From Chrysomallon squamiferum (Eukaryota > Mollusca > Gastropoda > Neomphalida > Peltospiridae), in the NCBI GenBank assembly GCA_012295275.1, contig CM022669.1, forward strand, positions 19,018,591 through 19,082,590: DNA of 64,000 nt, written 5' to 3'. Below, piece by piece: positions 27,636-41,385 of the stretch. The notes beneath the pieces were generated by a model. The model did not search any database, was not told the origin of the DNA, and was given only the letters and a program-made list of their open reading frames with translations. The number at the start of each line of letters is the position of its first letter. Within the stretch, counting starts at the first letter, position 1. The translations under genes and the position numbers were made by a program.

Positions 27636-27640
<5 letters not shown>
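26850..27640. repeat. Copy 2 of a 0.6 kb direct repeat
   Basis: Parallel to 23250-24020 at a spacing of about 3.6 kb, including an ATT microsatellite (26937-26987 here), the G+C-richer 'cgtacgtgtgaca' block and the run into (CT)n. Its outer end coincides with the outer edge of the left palindrome arm. Confidence 0.7.

Positions 27641-27726
<86 letters not shown>
27641..27726. repeat. (CT)n microsatellite
   Basis: About 43 uninterrupted CT units. The palindrome partner is the (GA)n tract at 39276-39364. Confidence 0.95.
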
Positions 27727-27729
<3 letters not shown>

Positions 27730-28857
27730 TTCTAACCAATAGGTACCTCTGTGTCTTTCACATACAAATATATATTCCCAGTTTATCGTCACACATACTG
27801 TCTTTTTCTCTCATACATACAACCGTATATACCTACACTTCTCGTTCATTCGCGCATTCAAACGTAAGTAACCACTCCCCACTCTCTCATAAAAACACTT
27901 ATATATATATATACTCTACTGACGACACCATTATAATGCTGCTGTTAATATTACTGTTTCATGACGGTCTACTAAGAATAGGTTTCTAACTACTCTACAG
28001 TAAAATAAATAAATAGTAAATGAAGCTTTGACTTATCTGTATTATGAATAACGGTCCTGGAATGTGAAAAGCGACAAATTAATTGCAATGTCAAAAGCTA
28101 GTGTTCATTTTGTATTTAAAAAAAAAAAATAATAATAATGATAATTCTCGTCAAACAGTTTAATAGGATGGATGAATAAAGCGGGTAAAGAGGACATTTT
28201 TAGAAGTATTATAGAAATTTCCTAAATAATAAATTATAAAATCAGCTATTTCAACAGTAGACACAAAGCAAATTTTAAAGCAATCGTGATTTTTATCAGT
28301 TTTTCATGCTTCTTAAGCTTTCTGTAGACAGCTGATGCTGAAATTATAGCGTGTACACATGAATATATAATAATGAGCATAATAAGTGTTATTTCTGTCA
28401 GCAGAAAAGTTCAAGTTCAAATAATAGTTATCGTCCATCTAGGTCAATTTGAAAGGCTAACACACTGGAAATCGCAACAGAGGATAAAAGATTCAACCAA
28501 AATAATGCTTAACTTTCTTACCTGCGGATTCACACAGTGTGGCTAAGTTATTTCGCAATTATTTAAAAAAAATCGTTTCACAGATTAGAGATTTAATGAT
28601 ATTTTATGGTTTTAATGAGATAAAAAAAAAAAAAAAAAGAATTTCGCTTGCAAATCCTGCATGACCATTTTGTGTACATGTCAAATAGCATGGCCCTGTT
28701 GCTTGTGGGGTAAGTGCTATAATTATCTCTTTTTTCCTTCGTAACCAATCGTATTCTTTCCAGTCTCTTAATCGTGATGCTCACTGACAACGGCTATGTA
28801 CACACAGCGACGTCTTACTGCTAGTTACTGCTAGAGGTTTCACTGTGGGCACTGATT

Positions 28858-30360
28858 ATGGGTATGATTACTTCATACTGCTTATTTGCTTTAGCCATAT
28901 TATCAGTAACATCGGCTCAGAACAATTTAATTGACGACGTCGTCCATGCTGGTCTTAAATGTCACAACAATCCAGGTTTGGCCATTGCCGTTGTTAAAGA
29001 CGGCCAAGTCGTACTGTCGCGGGGGTACGGTGTGACTGACGTAGACAGTGAAGCTTCAGTGAACAACGAGACTTTGTTTTCCATCGCCTCGAATACAAAA
29101 GCCTTCACTACGACAGCGTTACTGAAGTTGTTGAGAAAAAGAAACGAGTAAGTGGTAGCTGTAGTAGTTGTGGTTGTTATAGTTGTAGTAGTAAAAGAGG
29201 TAGTTGTTAGAGTATTAATGGTAGTATGTTAGTCATTGTAATAATGTTCGTTGATAGTATTTAGAAGTAAAGTAGTAAGAGACCTGATAAAAGTATTTGT
29301 GTCAGTTGTAATAGTTACTTTTACTGTCGATGTTTTATTGTATGTTTTGTTTTATAGATATATTCAACCGAATGTTTCATGCACATTTTATTTAAACGTG
29401 CATTCAAAACATTTTAAATGGCATAATCCACGTAGATAAATGTGAAAAGGATACTGAAAGAGGAATCTGCTCTTTTTTGACTAATAAGATATGTTTTATA
29501 TGTAACAGAAAAATCTATACCATGTTGTTGATACATCATTCAGATTTTATTAGGTTATGCTTTATAAAAATAAATAAAAAATAAAGAGAATAGAAAAGAA
29601 AAAAGAAATTTATCTTCTAGAAGTACAAAAGTTGGTAGCGGATCCAATGAAGGTCATAATGATCTCAGAGTACCTCATCATGTCTTATATGTCGACCTAA
29701 CACCCAAAGATTAATAATAAATCTAAAAAAGAAATTCTGAATAGGGCGTGCTATTGTTTAAATAATCAGTTATGTTTTATACGAATGAAAATGTCTATGC
29801 GTTAGTCGTATTAAAAGTAAAAACTTATCATACAATTAAAATACGTTTTATCTGCGCAAATGTAATCTTGTATAATGATGTATAAAATAAGAACTTTTCA
29901 GTTTCCTTTTTGCTTTTTAAATGAGAAACCTGTAACTTCCACACATTTATTAAATGATCTATCTTACGGGTTCCTCTTCAACAAATACCTCGCTATCAGT
30001 CTCTGCCAGTTCTAACATTCATTTATCGCTAAATTTAAAAATTATTCTAAATTTCAGTTTGGATATTCAGACTAAAGTTAAACAAATTCTGGGTCGTAGA
30101 TTTGAATTCAGTGACTCACTAAGGACCAATTATGCGACACTCGAAGATTTGGCTGCTCACAGAATGGGCGTTCCCAGCAACAACTTCCTCAGACTCGATA
30201 CTTGTCTCACACGAAAAAACTTAGAGAGGTAGCGTTTACTGATCGCCTGTTTGGTTTGTTACAGTTATTGTTGTTGTTACTTACATGTATATTATTATGT
30301 TTATTATTTCTTTAATTTCTTCATTCATTCGTTCATTTTCGTTCATTCTTCTTCTACTAC

Positions 30361-30392
<32 letters not shown>

Positions 30393-30417
30393 CTTCTTCT
30401 TCTTCTTCTTCTTCTTC

Positions 30418-30462
<45 letters not shown>

Positions 30463-32322
30463 GCGGTAGTAGCAGTATTGTTATTATAATTATTACGACT
30501 AATATAACAATTATCGATGCTGCTGTTATTATTATTATTATAATTGTTGTTGTTGTTGTTGTTATTATTTGTAGACGGGTTAAGTATCTGAAAGCTATTG
30601 GTGGTTTTCGAGATAGTTTCTACTACAGTAATTTAATGTATGGACTCCTTACTGATGTCATCGAGAAAATTGAAGCAAAACGCTGGGAGGACGTCGTCCA
30701 AGATGAAATCTTCAACCCTTTGCACATGACGTCGTCCACGTTCGCCACAAGATTTAGCTTCACTGGCAACGTCGCAACACCGTATGTGTTAGAGAAAGGC
30801 GTGTTGTACAACGCATCGATTGATTTCTTTAAGTAGGTCTTCATAATCTTTCTTTTTATTCCTGAAACGCACACACAGAGGCACACACAATATTTAAATT
30901 TCCATACCCTCACCATGTTCTTTCTTAGACGCTTTATTTTTTTATTATTTTTTTTTTTTTTTTTTTTATTTTTTTTTTTTTTTTTTTTTTTTCTAAATTC
31001 TTTGGAGCCGGAGGTAAATTATACGCGTGTATAAATTAATTTAAGATTTATTTTCCGTGATGTTCACAAAAAATCACGTAAGACTTTGTCTGCCATAAGC
31101 GTTTCTGAGTTTTGACTTCACGGAATATCCGGACCAAAACTGAGGAAAAAATATATTTTTTAAAATCACCTAATTTTAACTTACCACCATTTCCAAGCAA
31201 AGAATAAATTTTACAATTGTAACAATAACCGACCTAACCTAACAAACTTCACCCAACCCAGCCAACCTTTTTCTACTGTACATTTTTCTTTACACAGACA
31301 ATATCACAGTTGATTATATTGTTTTTATGTCTGTGAATTGTTATTACATTATTATATTACTGTATCATATAGCTGTTATGTGTACAAAAGTTTAATATTT
31401 CGGTAAACTTCAGGATTAATGTTTATATTCGCGATTTCGTTGACTTTTCTATTTCAGAACCAACGCTGAAATCAAGGGTCAGCAGTACATTTAAAAAATC
31501 AAACTATTACAGAAAGAAAAACTAGTTATAACTTTTAAAACTTTTGAAGTGCTTAACGCTATTGTAGACTGCTGTGACATTATTTTAAATCTCAGAAATT
31601 TCTGAAATAATAATGAAGTTATATATCTGGATTTGCATTTGTCGTTTATGAATGTACCATTAAATATTCGTTAAGGCACTGGGCACTGATTGGTGGATCG
31701 GGAGCTATCGTTTCCAACGCCAACGACATGGCAAAGTGGCTGCTCTTCCACTTAGCTAAAGGTAAAAACGAGGACGGCGCGCAGGTTGTTGACGGAAAAG
31801 ATTTGTTGGAGACGTACAAAGCAAGAAACACTATTCCTTTAACCAGCACCATCAACAGATACTTTCAGCGTCCGAAACTTCCCGTCACCACTAGCAACAA
31901 TGGTTATGCTCTTGGCTGGAAGACTGGCTATTATAGGGGTTAGTTATTTACATGTAATTACAGAAAGACCGAGGGGTTGTTTGTTCCAATTCGTTCGCGG
32001 TAAACAAAAGTATTTTGTGACGGAGTAGCTTCCCTTGATATTTTGAGAACAACCTTTAACTTTAAACGTTCACAGTGGACAACAACTACTTTAACAAATA
32101 AAATATTTTCTCGTAACAAAACAAAACCAACAAAACATTATTTATTAAAACCATTTGAATAGCTAACAACCAATAAGCTAAAACAAGTTAACGTATTGTC
32201 AAACGAAATTAATATTTATTTTCATTCATCTTTTTATTTAAAATTAAAACAGAAAGAACAATAACTCTGCGAAGAACGTATAGTACTTATTACAGAACTA
32301 TGATTTTTATTACTTAGTAGCC

Positions 32323-32369
<47 letters not shown>

Positions 32370-33138
32370 GAACATATAAAGAATGTAAATACATGTTTCG
32401 TTTCTTATTTAGTCTACAGATTTTTTTTTTACATTATTATTTTGTTATTGATTTTTGTTTCTTTATTTTTGTTTGTTTTGTTAGATACTTGTTAATTAAA
32501 CAGGTAGTTATTTAGTTCTTAATTATTTTCTTAATATTTATTTAAATCACTTTTTAATATCTTATTATTTATTATAAATCACAGGACTCCGTATTGTTCA
32601 GCACACAGGAAGTACGTTCGGCTACCGCAGCATAATAACACTGATACCAAGTCAGAAACTGGGCATTTTCATCGTCATGAACGGAGCAGACAGCAAATAC
32701 TTCTTTCGAATGACCCTGAACAACTACCTCGCTGACGTGTACATGGGCGAGAAACCTTGGCTCAACACGACAACCATATGTACTTTCCCCAAACCTTGGT
32801 ATTCTCTGAAACGATCTACTTCTGGCAGCGGCAACCGAAAACCTGGGCGACCTCCCCACATCAGTCCTCAGGAATATATCGGAATATACCGGAACGAGGC
32901 TTACGGTATCATCTGCGTCAACTATTACAGACAAACCGACAAGATTGAGGCCGTCTACGGCTACGGAAGATGGGTTCTGACCGTTGTCGATGACGACGTT
33001 TTCGACGGTAAATGGACTCAAGGGGCGCCGTTTATTGATGTTACTTTTAAGTTCTCGCGCACTAGTGGACTGGTTAACGGTCTTACAATACCAACTTTTG
33101 AAAAGAGATCGCCTCCCACTTTTCATCGTATCATTTAA
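28858..33138 (+). CDS. Secreted serine-beta-lactamase-like protein, copy A (511 aa)
   Basis: Five exons join in phase: 28858-29147, 30058-30228, 30575-30832, 31676-31938 and 32585-33138 (TAA). The N-terminus (MGMITSYCLF-ALAILSVTSA) is a signal peptide. All three active-site motifs of class C beta-lactamase/DD-peptidase folds are present: SNTK at 78-81 (SxxK), YSN at 171-173 (YxN) and HTG at 334-336. The C-terminal third, with EYIGIYRNEAYGI, resembles the DUF3471-type small beta domain that often follows this fold. In animals the family includes mitochondrial LACTB and secreted forms such as the oyster shell protein gigasin-6. A secreted esterase or peptidase role is inferred; the substrate is unknown. 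AATAAA at 33177-33182 is a likely poly(A) signal. The gene has a near-identical inverted partner (copy B). Confidence 0.9.
30360..30462. repeat. (CTT)n(ATT)n microsatellite in intron 2 of copy A
   Basis: About 19 CTT units followed by about 14 ATT units. The matching position in copy B has only a short, mixed GAA/AAT stretch (36800-36840), so the tract expanded or shrank after duplication. Confidence 0.9.
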
Positions 33139-33235
33139 AGAACAGTTCGCTATGGTGCGATCGTGAAGTAAATGATAATAAAGAATTAATTTTTGATTCT
33201 TAATGTTTTGAGTTTTTATTTTTTTTTTATTTTAT

Positions 33236-33482
33236 TTTATTTTAAATAAACGTGTTTTCAAAAATTTACAAAACACGTTTATTTAAAATTTAAAATTAGG
33301 AAAATTCAAATTTAGATGCTAAATTCTTATCTCCATTAGCATGAAATAAATACCAAATTAAATAGAAATCAGGCGTTGAAATTAGAAACGCATGAGGGAA
33401 AAGTAATTATTTTATTAATATATTCAGTATCCGTAAACAGTATGGAGTAGCAGATGGTATTAATCAGTTTCTTATAAATATT

Positions 33483-33558
<76 letters not shown>

Positions 33559-33960
33559 CTTATTTATATTTATTTTATTTGTTGGTTATTTAAATTTAAA
33601 TTTTTACACAGATTACGAAAAGAAACCAGATTCGTTAAACTGAATTATATATTTTTGTAATTAGCACGCTTAAAGAGTATAAGTTTGTGTTCCTCCCTTG
33701 CTCCCCAGACCACAATTTTTTTTCTTTCCTTCCCTCTCTTTCATCTTTCTTTGCTCATGATGTAATGGATGAGAAACAGACTGAACAGCTGGGCCATCTC
33801 ATTTTTATATTTCACTCAAATAATATTTGCTTATGCAATACATCGAGAACTCATAACTTTCATAAACTTTAACTTTAATATAAAAATTCGAAGTTGGTTT
33901 CTTTTCATGATTTCTTTTAGAAAAAAATATATTGTTTAATTATCATTTACACTAAAAAAC
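33236..33960. other. Spacer at the centre of the palindrome
   Basis: About 0.7 kb of non-palindromic DNA between the two converging genes. It contains a (TA)n(GA)n tract at 33484-33554 and an inverted scrap of arrestin exon 6 at about 33710-33801. I see nothing else in it. Confidence 0.7.
33710..33801 (-). pseudogene. Inverted fragment of arrestin exon 6 and its donor intron
   Basis: Read on the - strand this resembles about 19465-19567: the end of arrestin exon 6 (GGCCCAG and the CATCCATCACAT stretch), the donor region, and the first bases of intron 6 (GAAAGAGA, GGAAAGAAAG). Because intron sequence is included, it is a genomic fragment and not a retrocopy. It is short and diverged, with no coding capacity. 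Confidence 0.7.
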
Positions 33961-34074
33961 AAACAAATAAATAAATAAATAAATACATTAAAATTAAAAT
34001 TAAAATATTCAAAACTCAAAACAATAAAACGTTAAATTGAATTTTTTATTATTATTTACTTCACTGATCGTGAA

Positions 34075-34805
34075 CTATTCGTTAATTGATACGATGAAAA
34101 GTGGGGGCGATCTCTTTTCAAAAACCGGTATGGTAAGACTGTTAACCAGTCCACTAGTGCGCGAAAACTTAAAAGTAACATCAATAAACGGCGCCCCTTG
34201 AGTCCATTTACCGTCGAAAACGTCGTCATCGACAACGGTCAGAACCCATTTTCCGTAACCGTAGACGGCCTCAATCTTGTCGGTTTGTCTGTAATAGTTG
34301 ACGCAGATGATACCGTAAGCCTCGTTCCGGAATTTTCCGTTATATTCCTGAGGACTGATGTGGGGAGGTCGCCCAGGTTTTCGGTTGCCGCTCCTAGAAG
34401 TGGATCGTTTCAGAGAATACCAAGGTTTGGGGAAAGTACATATGGTTGTCGTGTTGAGCCAGGGTTTCTCGCCCATGTACACGTCGGCGAGGTAGTCGTT
34501 CAGGGTCATTCGAAAGAAGTATTTGCTGTCTGCTCCGTTCATGACGATGAAAATGCCCAGTTTCTGACTTGGTATCAGTGTTATTATGCTGCGGTAGCCG
34601 AACGTAGTTCCTGTGTGCTGAACAATACGGAGTCCTGTGATTTATAATAAATAATAAGAAATCAAGACTGAATTTGAATAAATATTAAGTAAGTAAATAA
34701 CTACCTGACTAATTAACAAGTAACTAACAAAACAAACAAAAATTTAAAAAAAAGATCTGTAGAAACGAAACATTTATTTACAATCTTTTTATGTTCAGTA
34801 ATAAC

Positions 34806-34849
<44 letters not shown>

Positions 34850-37800
34850 GGCTACTAAGTAATAAAAACCATAGTTCTGTAATAAGTACTATACCTTCTT
34901 TGCAGAGTTATAAATAAATATTAACTTCGTTTGAGGATACGTTAACAGGTTTTAGCTTATTGGTTGTTAGCTATTCAAATGGTTTTATAAATAATGTTTT
35001 GTTGGTTTTTGCTTTGTTACGAGAACAAAAATATTTTATTTGTTAAAGTAGTTGTTGTCCACTGTGAAAGTTTAAAGTTAAAGGTTGTTCTCAAGATATC
35101 AAGGGACGCTACTCCGTCACAAATATTTTATTTGCGAACGAATTCGAACAAACAACCCCTCGCTCTTTCTGTAATTATATGTAAATAACTAACCCCTATA
35201 ATAGCCAGTCTTCCAGCCAAGAGCATAACCATCGTTGCTAGTGGTGACGGGAAGTTTCGGGCGCTGAAAGTATCTGTTGATGGAGCTGGTTAAAGGAATA
35301 GTGTTTCTTGCTTTGTACGTCTCCAACAAATCTTTTCCGTCAACAACCTGCGCGCCGTCCTCGTTTTTACCTTTAGCTAAGTGGAAGAGCAGCCACTTTG
35401 CCATGTCGTTGGCGTTGGAAACGATAGCTCCCGATCCACCAATCAGTGCCCAGTGCCTTAACGAATATTTAATGGTACATTCATAAACGACAAATGCAAA
35501 TCCAGATATATAACTTCATTATTATTTCAGAAATTTCTGAGATTTAAGATAGTGTCACAGCAGTCTATACCAGCGTTAAGCACTTCAAAGTTTTAAAAGC
35601 TATAACTAATTTTTCTTTCTCTAATAGTTTGATTTTTTAAATGTACTGCTGACCCTTGATTTCAGCGTTGGTTCTCAAATAGAAAAGTCCAGGAAATCGC
35701 GAAAATAAACATTAATACTGAACTTTATTACACATTACAGCTATATAATACAGTATTATAATAATCCACGAACAATAAACAGATATAAAAACAAGGTAAA
35801 CAAATGTCATACAGTATGTGTAAAAAAATAAAAAAAATGTTCGGTGTAAAAATGTAGGCCAGGTTGGGTGAAGTTTGTTAGGTTAGGATGGTTATTGTTA
35901 CAGTTGTAAAATTTACTCTTTGCTTGACTGAAAGAGGGCTGAGAGAGGGTTGCTATGACCGTACAGAGGGACTCAGAATAATTTAAATAGTTTCTAGAAG
36001 TAAGGTTTCGAGTTGGAAATGGCGGTAAGTTCAAATTATGTGATTTTAAAAAATATACATATATTGTTCCCCGTTTTGGTCCGGATTTTCCGTGAACTCG
36101 ACGTTCAGCGGGACTCAGAAACACTCATAGCGGACAAAGTCTTACGTGAACATCACTGAAAACAAATAAAAATCAGTGGTCAGTTGGCTTTGTATCTTTG
36201 TCTAAAGATTATACAGATTATGAGAGCGTAGACCTCTTGCACTTTCACATAAACAAGAAAGCGTCTATGAAAAAAAAACATGAAGATACGGGATGAAACT
36301 GGAAATTTATTTGTGTGTGCCTCTGTGTGTGCGTTTCAGGAATAAAAAGAAAGATTATGAAGACCTACTTAAAGAAATCAATCGATGCGTTGTACAACAC
36401 GCCTTTCTCTAACACATACGGTATTGCGACGTTGCCGGTGAAGTTAAAACGCGTAGCGAACGTGGACGACGTCATGTGCAAAGGGTTGAAGATTTCGTCT
36501 TGGACGACGTCTTCCCAGCGTTTTGCTTCAATTTTCTCGATGACATCAGTAAGGAGTCCATACATTAAATTACTGTAGTAGAAACTATCTCGAAAACCAC
36601 CAGTAGCTTTCAGATACTTAACCCGTCTACAAATAATTATAAAAATAACAACAACAACAACAACAACAACAATAATAATAATAACAGCAGCATCGATAAT
36701 TGTTATATTAGTCGCAATAATAATAACAATAGTACTACTACTGCTATTGTTATTACTACTACTAACAATAAGAACAAGAGCAAGAACAACAACACCAATA
36801 ATAATAATATAAAGAAGAAGAAGAAAAAGAAGAAGAATGAATGAATGAACGAAAATGAACGAATGAATGAAGAAATTAAAGAAATAATAAACATAATAAT
36901 ATACATGTAAGTAACAACAACAATAACTGTAACAAACCAATCAGGCGATCAGTAAACGCTACCTCTCTAAGTTTTTTCGTGTGAGACAAGTATCGAGTCT
37001 GAGGAAGTTGTTGCTTCGAACGCCCATTCTGTGAGCAGCCAAATCTTCGAGTGTCGCATAATTGGTCCTTAGTGAGTCACTGAATTCAAATCTACGACCC
37101 AGAATTTGTTTAACTTTGGTATGAATATCCAAACTGGAATTTAGAATGATTTTTAAATTTAGCGATAAACGAACGTTAGAATTGATAGAGACTGATAGAG
37201 AGGTATTTGTTACAGAAAAAAAATCCATATCCTATTTTAATTGTAGGATTAGTTATTACTTTTTATACGACTAACACATTCGTATAAAACGTAACTGATT
37301 ATTTAAACACTAGCACGCCCTATTTAGACTTTCTTTTTAAGATTTATTATTAATCTTTGGGTGTTAGGTCGACATATAAGACATGATATGGTACTCTGAG
37401 ATCATTATGACCTTCATTGGATCCGCTACCAACTTTTGTACTTCTAGAAGATAAATTTCTTTTTTCTGTTCTATTCTCTTTATTTTTTAATTATTTTTAT
37501 AAAGCATAACTTAATAAAATCTGAATGATGTATCAACAACATGGTATAGATTTTTCTGTTACATATAAAACATATCTTATTAGTCGAAAAAGAGCAGATT
37601 CCTCTTTCAGTATCCTTTTCACATTTATCTACGTGGATTATGCCGTTTAAAATGTTTTGAATGCACGTTTAAATAAAATGTGCATGAAACATTCGGTTGA
37701 ATATATCTATAAAACAAAACATACAATAAAACATCGACAGTAAAAGTAACTATTACAACTGACGGAAATACTTTTATCAGGTCTCTTACTACTTTACTTC

Positions 37801-38197
37801 TAAATACTATCAACGAATATTATTACAATGACTAAAATATTACTCTAACAACTACCACCTTTACTACTACAACCGTATCAACCACAACTGCTACAGCTAC
37901 CACTTACTCGTTTCTTTTTCTCAACAACTTCAGTAACGCTGTCGTAGTGAAGGCTTTTGTAGTTGAGGCGATGGAAAATAAAGTCTCGTTATTCACTGAA
38001 GCTTCACTGTCTACGTCAGTCACACCGTACCCCCGCGACAGTACGACTTGGCCGTCTTTAACAACGGCAATGGCCAAACCTGGATTGCTGTGACATTTAA
38101 GACCAGCAAGGACAACGTCGTCAACTGAATTTTTCTGAGCCGATGTTACTGATAATATGGCTAAAGCAAATAAGCAGTATGAAGTAATCATACCCAT
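34075..38197 (-). CDS. Secreted serine-beta-lactamase-like protein, copy B (513 aa)
   Basis: Five exons, read 38197-37908, 37133-36963, 36626-36369, 35456-35194 and 34634-34075. The first four have exactly the lengths of copy A. There is the same signal peptide; an extra in-frame ATG at 38212 would add MWILI. Active-site motifs are STTK (copy A has SNTK), YSN and HTG. Other changes are scattered and conservative, for example FNFTGNVAIP for FSFTGNVATP. One missing base near the end (CGCCCCCACTT against CGCCTCCCACTT) changes the last residues from PTFHRII to PLFIVSINE. All introns keep their splice signals, so the gene looks functional. A likely poly(A) signal lies at 34050-34045. Same family and inferred role as copy A. 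Confidence 0.9.
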
Positions 38198-38912
38198 AAT
38201 CAGTATCCACAATGAAACCTGTAGCGATAAGACACTGTGTGAATCCGCTGGTTAGAAAGTTAAGGATTATTTGAGTTTTATCTGTTCAACTGACCTAAAA
38301 ACAAATCCTTTATAAGCTTATTATCATTTATGTTTAATTATAGCAACAGCTGTTTATAAACAATCAAAAACAGAAAATAGTGGTAAAAATCACAATTGTT
38401 TTAAAATTTGCTTTGTGTCTACTGCTGAAAGTGAATGTATATTTAATATTTAGGTAATTCCTATAATATTTCTGAAGATGTCCTCTTATTCATCCATCCT
38501 GTTAAACTGTTTGACGATTTTTTTTTTTTTTTTTTTATGATGAAAATGAACAGTCTAGATTTTTATATTGCAATTAATTCGTCGCTCTTCAAATCCCAGA
38601 GCAGTTCACAATACAGATACGTCAATGCTACATTTACAATCTATTTAATTACTATACAGCAGATACAAACCTATTATTAGTAGAAACTCATGCGGCTGTA
38701 ATATGAACAGCAGCATTATAATGATGTCGTCAGTAGAGTGTATATATATATATATATATATACGTGTTTTTATGAGAGAGTGCGGAGTGGTTACACACGT
38801 TTGAATGTGTGTACGAACGAGAAGTAGGTATATACGTAGGTATATACGTGTGTATGTATGAGAAAAAGAGACTATATGTGATGTTAACTTGGAATTTATT
38901 TTTGCGTGGGTG

Positions 38913-39146
38913 CAGTGGCGTGCAGAAGGGGCCCCGGGCATCCAAATGGGGAGGGCATCCAATCAGAAAAAAGAATTGAATACATTTGGTTGATTTATAT
39001 TTAAATCGAATAAAGTGTTTATTTTGATGCCATATGTGTTTACATATTCAAAATATCTTCCTTTTTCATATTTCTCAGAAATAGGGCCTTTTATTTGAGT
39101 CTTTGCGGCATGAATCAAGGAACTGGTCAGACTCTGCAAGCCACTG
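38913..39146. mobile_element. hAT-like MITE, copy 2, with target-site duplication
   Basis: The 234-bp element has 14-bp inverted ends with one mismatch (CAGTGGCGTGCAGA and TCTGCAAGCCACTG). It is flanked by 8-bp direct repeats differing at one base (CGTGGGTG 38905-38912; CGTCGGTG 39147-39154). These features fit a non-autonomous hAT element. It has no coding capacity. Confidence 0.75.
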
Positions 39147-39165
39147 CGTCGGTGAGAATATAAAG

Positions 39166-39207
<42 letters not shown>

Positions 39208-39275
39208 AATAACAGGTATAATATGTGGAAAAGAGTTTATATTTTTATGTGAAAGACAGAGAGGTATCTATTGGT

Positions 39276-39364
<89 letters not shown>
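39276..39364. repeat. (GA)n microsatellite
   Basis: About 44 GA units; the inverse of the (CT)n at 27641-27726. A (GT)n run lies just upstream at 39169-39200. Confidence 0.95.
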
Positions 39365-39369
<5 letters not shown>

Positions 39370-39410
39370 TGGACTTAAAGGTGTTTTCTTTGTTCTTCTC
39401 TTTAAAAAAC

Positions 39411-41385
39411 ACAACATACTTAAGTGTCCCCGTGGTATCAGTGTAAGAGCAACATAAAAGATCTGGTTAGCTTTTACTTACCCTCACACATATAAACCTT
39501 CTGATAGATATAGAAAATTGGCTATTGACATAAACATTTTCTGAAATCGAGATACATCGTTTATTTCTTTATGTGGTGTATAAGTGCATGTCTGCATGTC
39601 TGTACCTAATATGTACGTTTTATATTGTTTAAAATCATTAAAAAAATATGTTATCAAGGAAATGGAAAGAAGAAAAAAAAAAAAAGAACTGAAAATCAGT
39701 AATTAAATAAATGCAAGAGAGAATAAAAAATATGAATACATAAATATTTCATGCGCATATTGATAGAAATTTTTTCACTGTTTTGCGCAAAGTTATAATA
39801 TTAGGAGGAAAAAAAAAAGAACGAATAGAAACAAGATATTAGTTTCAAAACTTACTAAAACAGAATTTATTTTTTGGTAATATTTTTAATTTACTTAATT
39901 AATTAATTTATTTTATTTTTCGTTTTATTTATTTATTTATTTATATTTTTGTATTTATACTTTTTTTTTTTTGGCTTATTACCGTATTCATTATTTTTCC
40001 GTCTCTTGCATCACAAATAGTTTAACAAAGTTTCTCCTTTCTGTGAGTAGGTACGTAAGAAAGATTTCTTGCTGCTAATCCATTAATGGAGTCCGAAAGT
40101 TAGTGAAAGCTGGTTTATTCTCTCACAATTATCATCATAGAAATAAATAACAACAAATATACAGTAATCATAATAATGATGGTAATAACAACAACAACAG
40201 CCACAAAAAACAGTCAGAATAACTACAAAATCAATGAAAACAACAAAATAACATTATCAACAACACGATTTATTTATGTATAAAACTATAACTGATTAAC
40301 GCTTTTATCTATTCAGCAGTTATTATTATTATTTTAAATAATGATGTTAATCGATTTTTTAATACAGATAAACGATAATGAATTATTTTACGTACTTTGA
40401 TGGCGCTGAGATCTAAATTTGTTTCATTTATCTTAAGATTCTGGAAAATTATGACATGATCTAACTGCGTTTTTCTTTATTTGTTATTCGTTTGCAGAAA
40501 CAAGCACACAGACACACACACACAGACACAGACACACACACAGAAAAATGTATTTTATTGTTGTTATACTACTAGTGCTGCTGCTGCTACTACTACTACT
40601 GTTATTGTTTTGTTGTTGTTATTGTTACGTTACTGTTGCTGTTATTATTATTTTTATTGTTGTTATCAATGTCTTGTTAACATAATGAGTTGATGACAAG
40701 AACAAAATAAAACGAAGAGAAATAAACAACAACACACTTAAACTATTTAGTAATCCATTTGATCAGCGTCCGCAGAATTATTTTCAAGGAGAGGAGACAA
40801 AACATGTTGACATAATAAAATAAATGAAGTGCACTTAAATCCAGTACAAGGACGCCATCTATTGGACGATCGAGACATGACAAAGAAAGGATGTGCAAAA
40901 CTTTTATGTAAAAAATATACCAATTCTGTTCAAATTATTCGTATTTTTCTTGTATTGTAATGAGGTGACATTTTTATTAGTTGTACTTCATTGTGCAGTT
41001 TTCAGTGTTTGTTTAGTTAATTCCAGTGTTTATTTATTTTAGTTAATTCCATTGTGTACTGAAGTAATTACTACTGCTGTGACTACATTACATGCGTAGC
41101 ACTTAACATATTAAACCAGAAAACAAAGTCTTGTTTGTTAATTAGACACTGAGCCGTTTTGTATTAATGAAAGATTAACCTCTAAATGAAATCATGACAG
41201 TTTTCACTCTCAAGATATGTACAATAAAAACTGGCTTTTCCAAACAGTTGGAAACAAGGTAGCTCACTGAATGTATATGTGAACTCCTGTGTCGAAAATA
41301 TATTTTTCAGAACGCTGAATAGATTCGGAACTTGTTATTCTTAAACCAGTAATATTATATAACTGTGAAGTGAGCAGTACTACGA
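39411..41385. other. Intergenic A+T-rich DNA
   Basis: No gene seen. It contains CA-rich and GTT/GCT-type simple repeats at 40500-40670. A short patch at 40850-40870 (GGACGCCATCTATTGG) looks like part of a dispersed repeat. Confidence 0.5.

Larger units (their letters stand above)
27600..33235 (+). repeat. Left arm of a large imperfect palindrome
   Basis: This arm is the inverse of about 33960-39410. It contains a whole beta-lactamase-like gene plus about 1.2 kb upstream. Outside the exons both arms share, for example, the 'ctaaccaatag' text beside the CT/GA tract (27728 here, 39270 there), the intron text around a BamHI-like GGATCC word, and the 3' tail. Coding exons are almost identical. 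Introns differ by substitutions and several indels, for example the long CTT/ATT tract at 30360-30462 present only here. Confidence 0.9.
33960..39410 (-). repeat. Right arm of the large imperfect palindrome
   Basis: Inverse copy of about 27600-33235, carrying beta-lactamase-like copy B. It lacks the long poly-T (30945-30992) and the long CTT/ATT tract of the left arm. Between gene and outer edge it holds a MITE (38913-39146) that is absent from the corresponding place in the left arm. Confidence 0.9.
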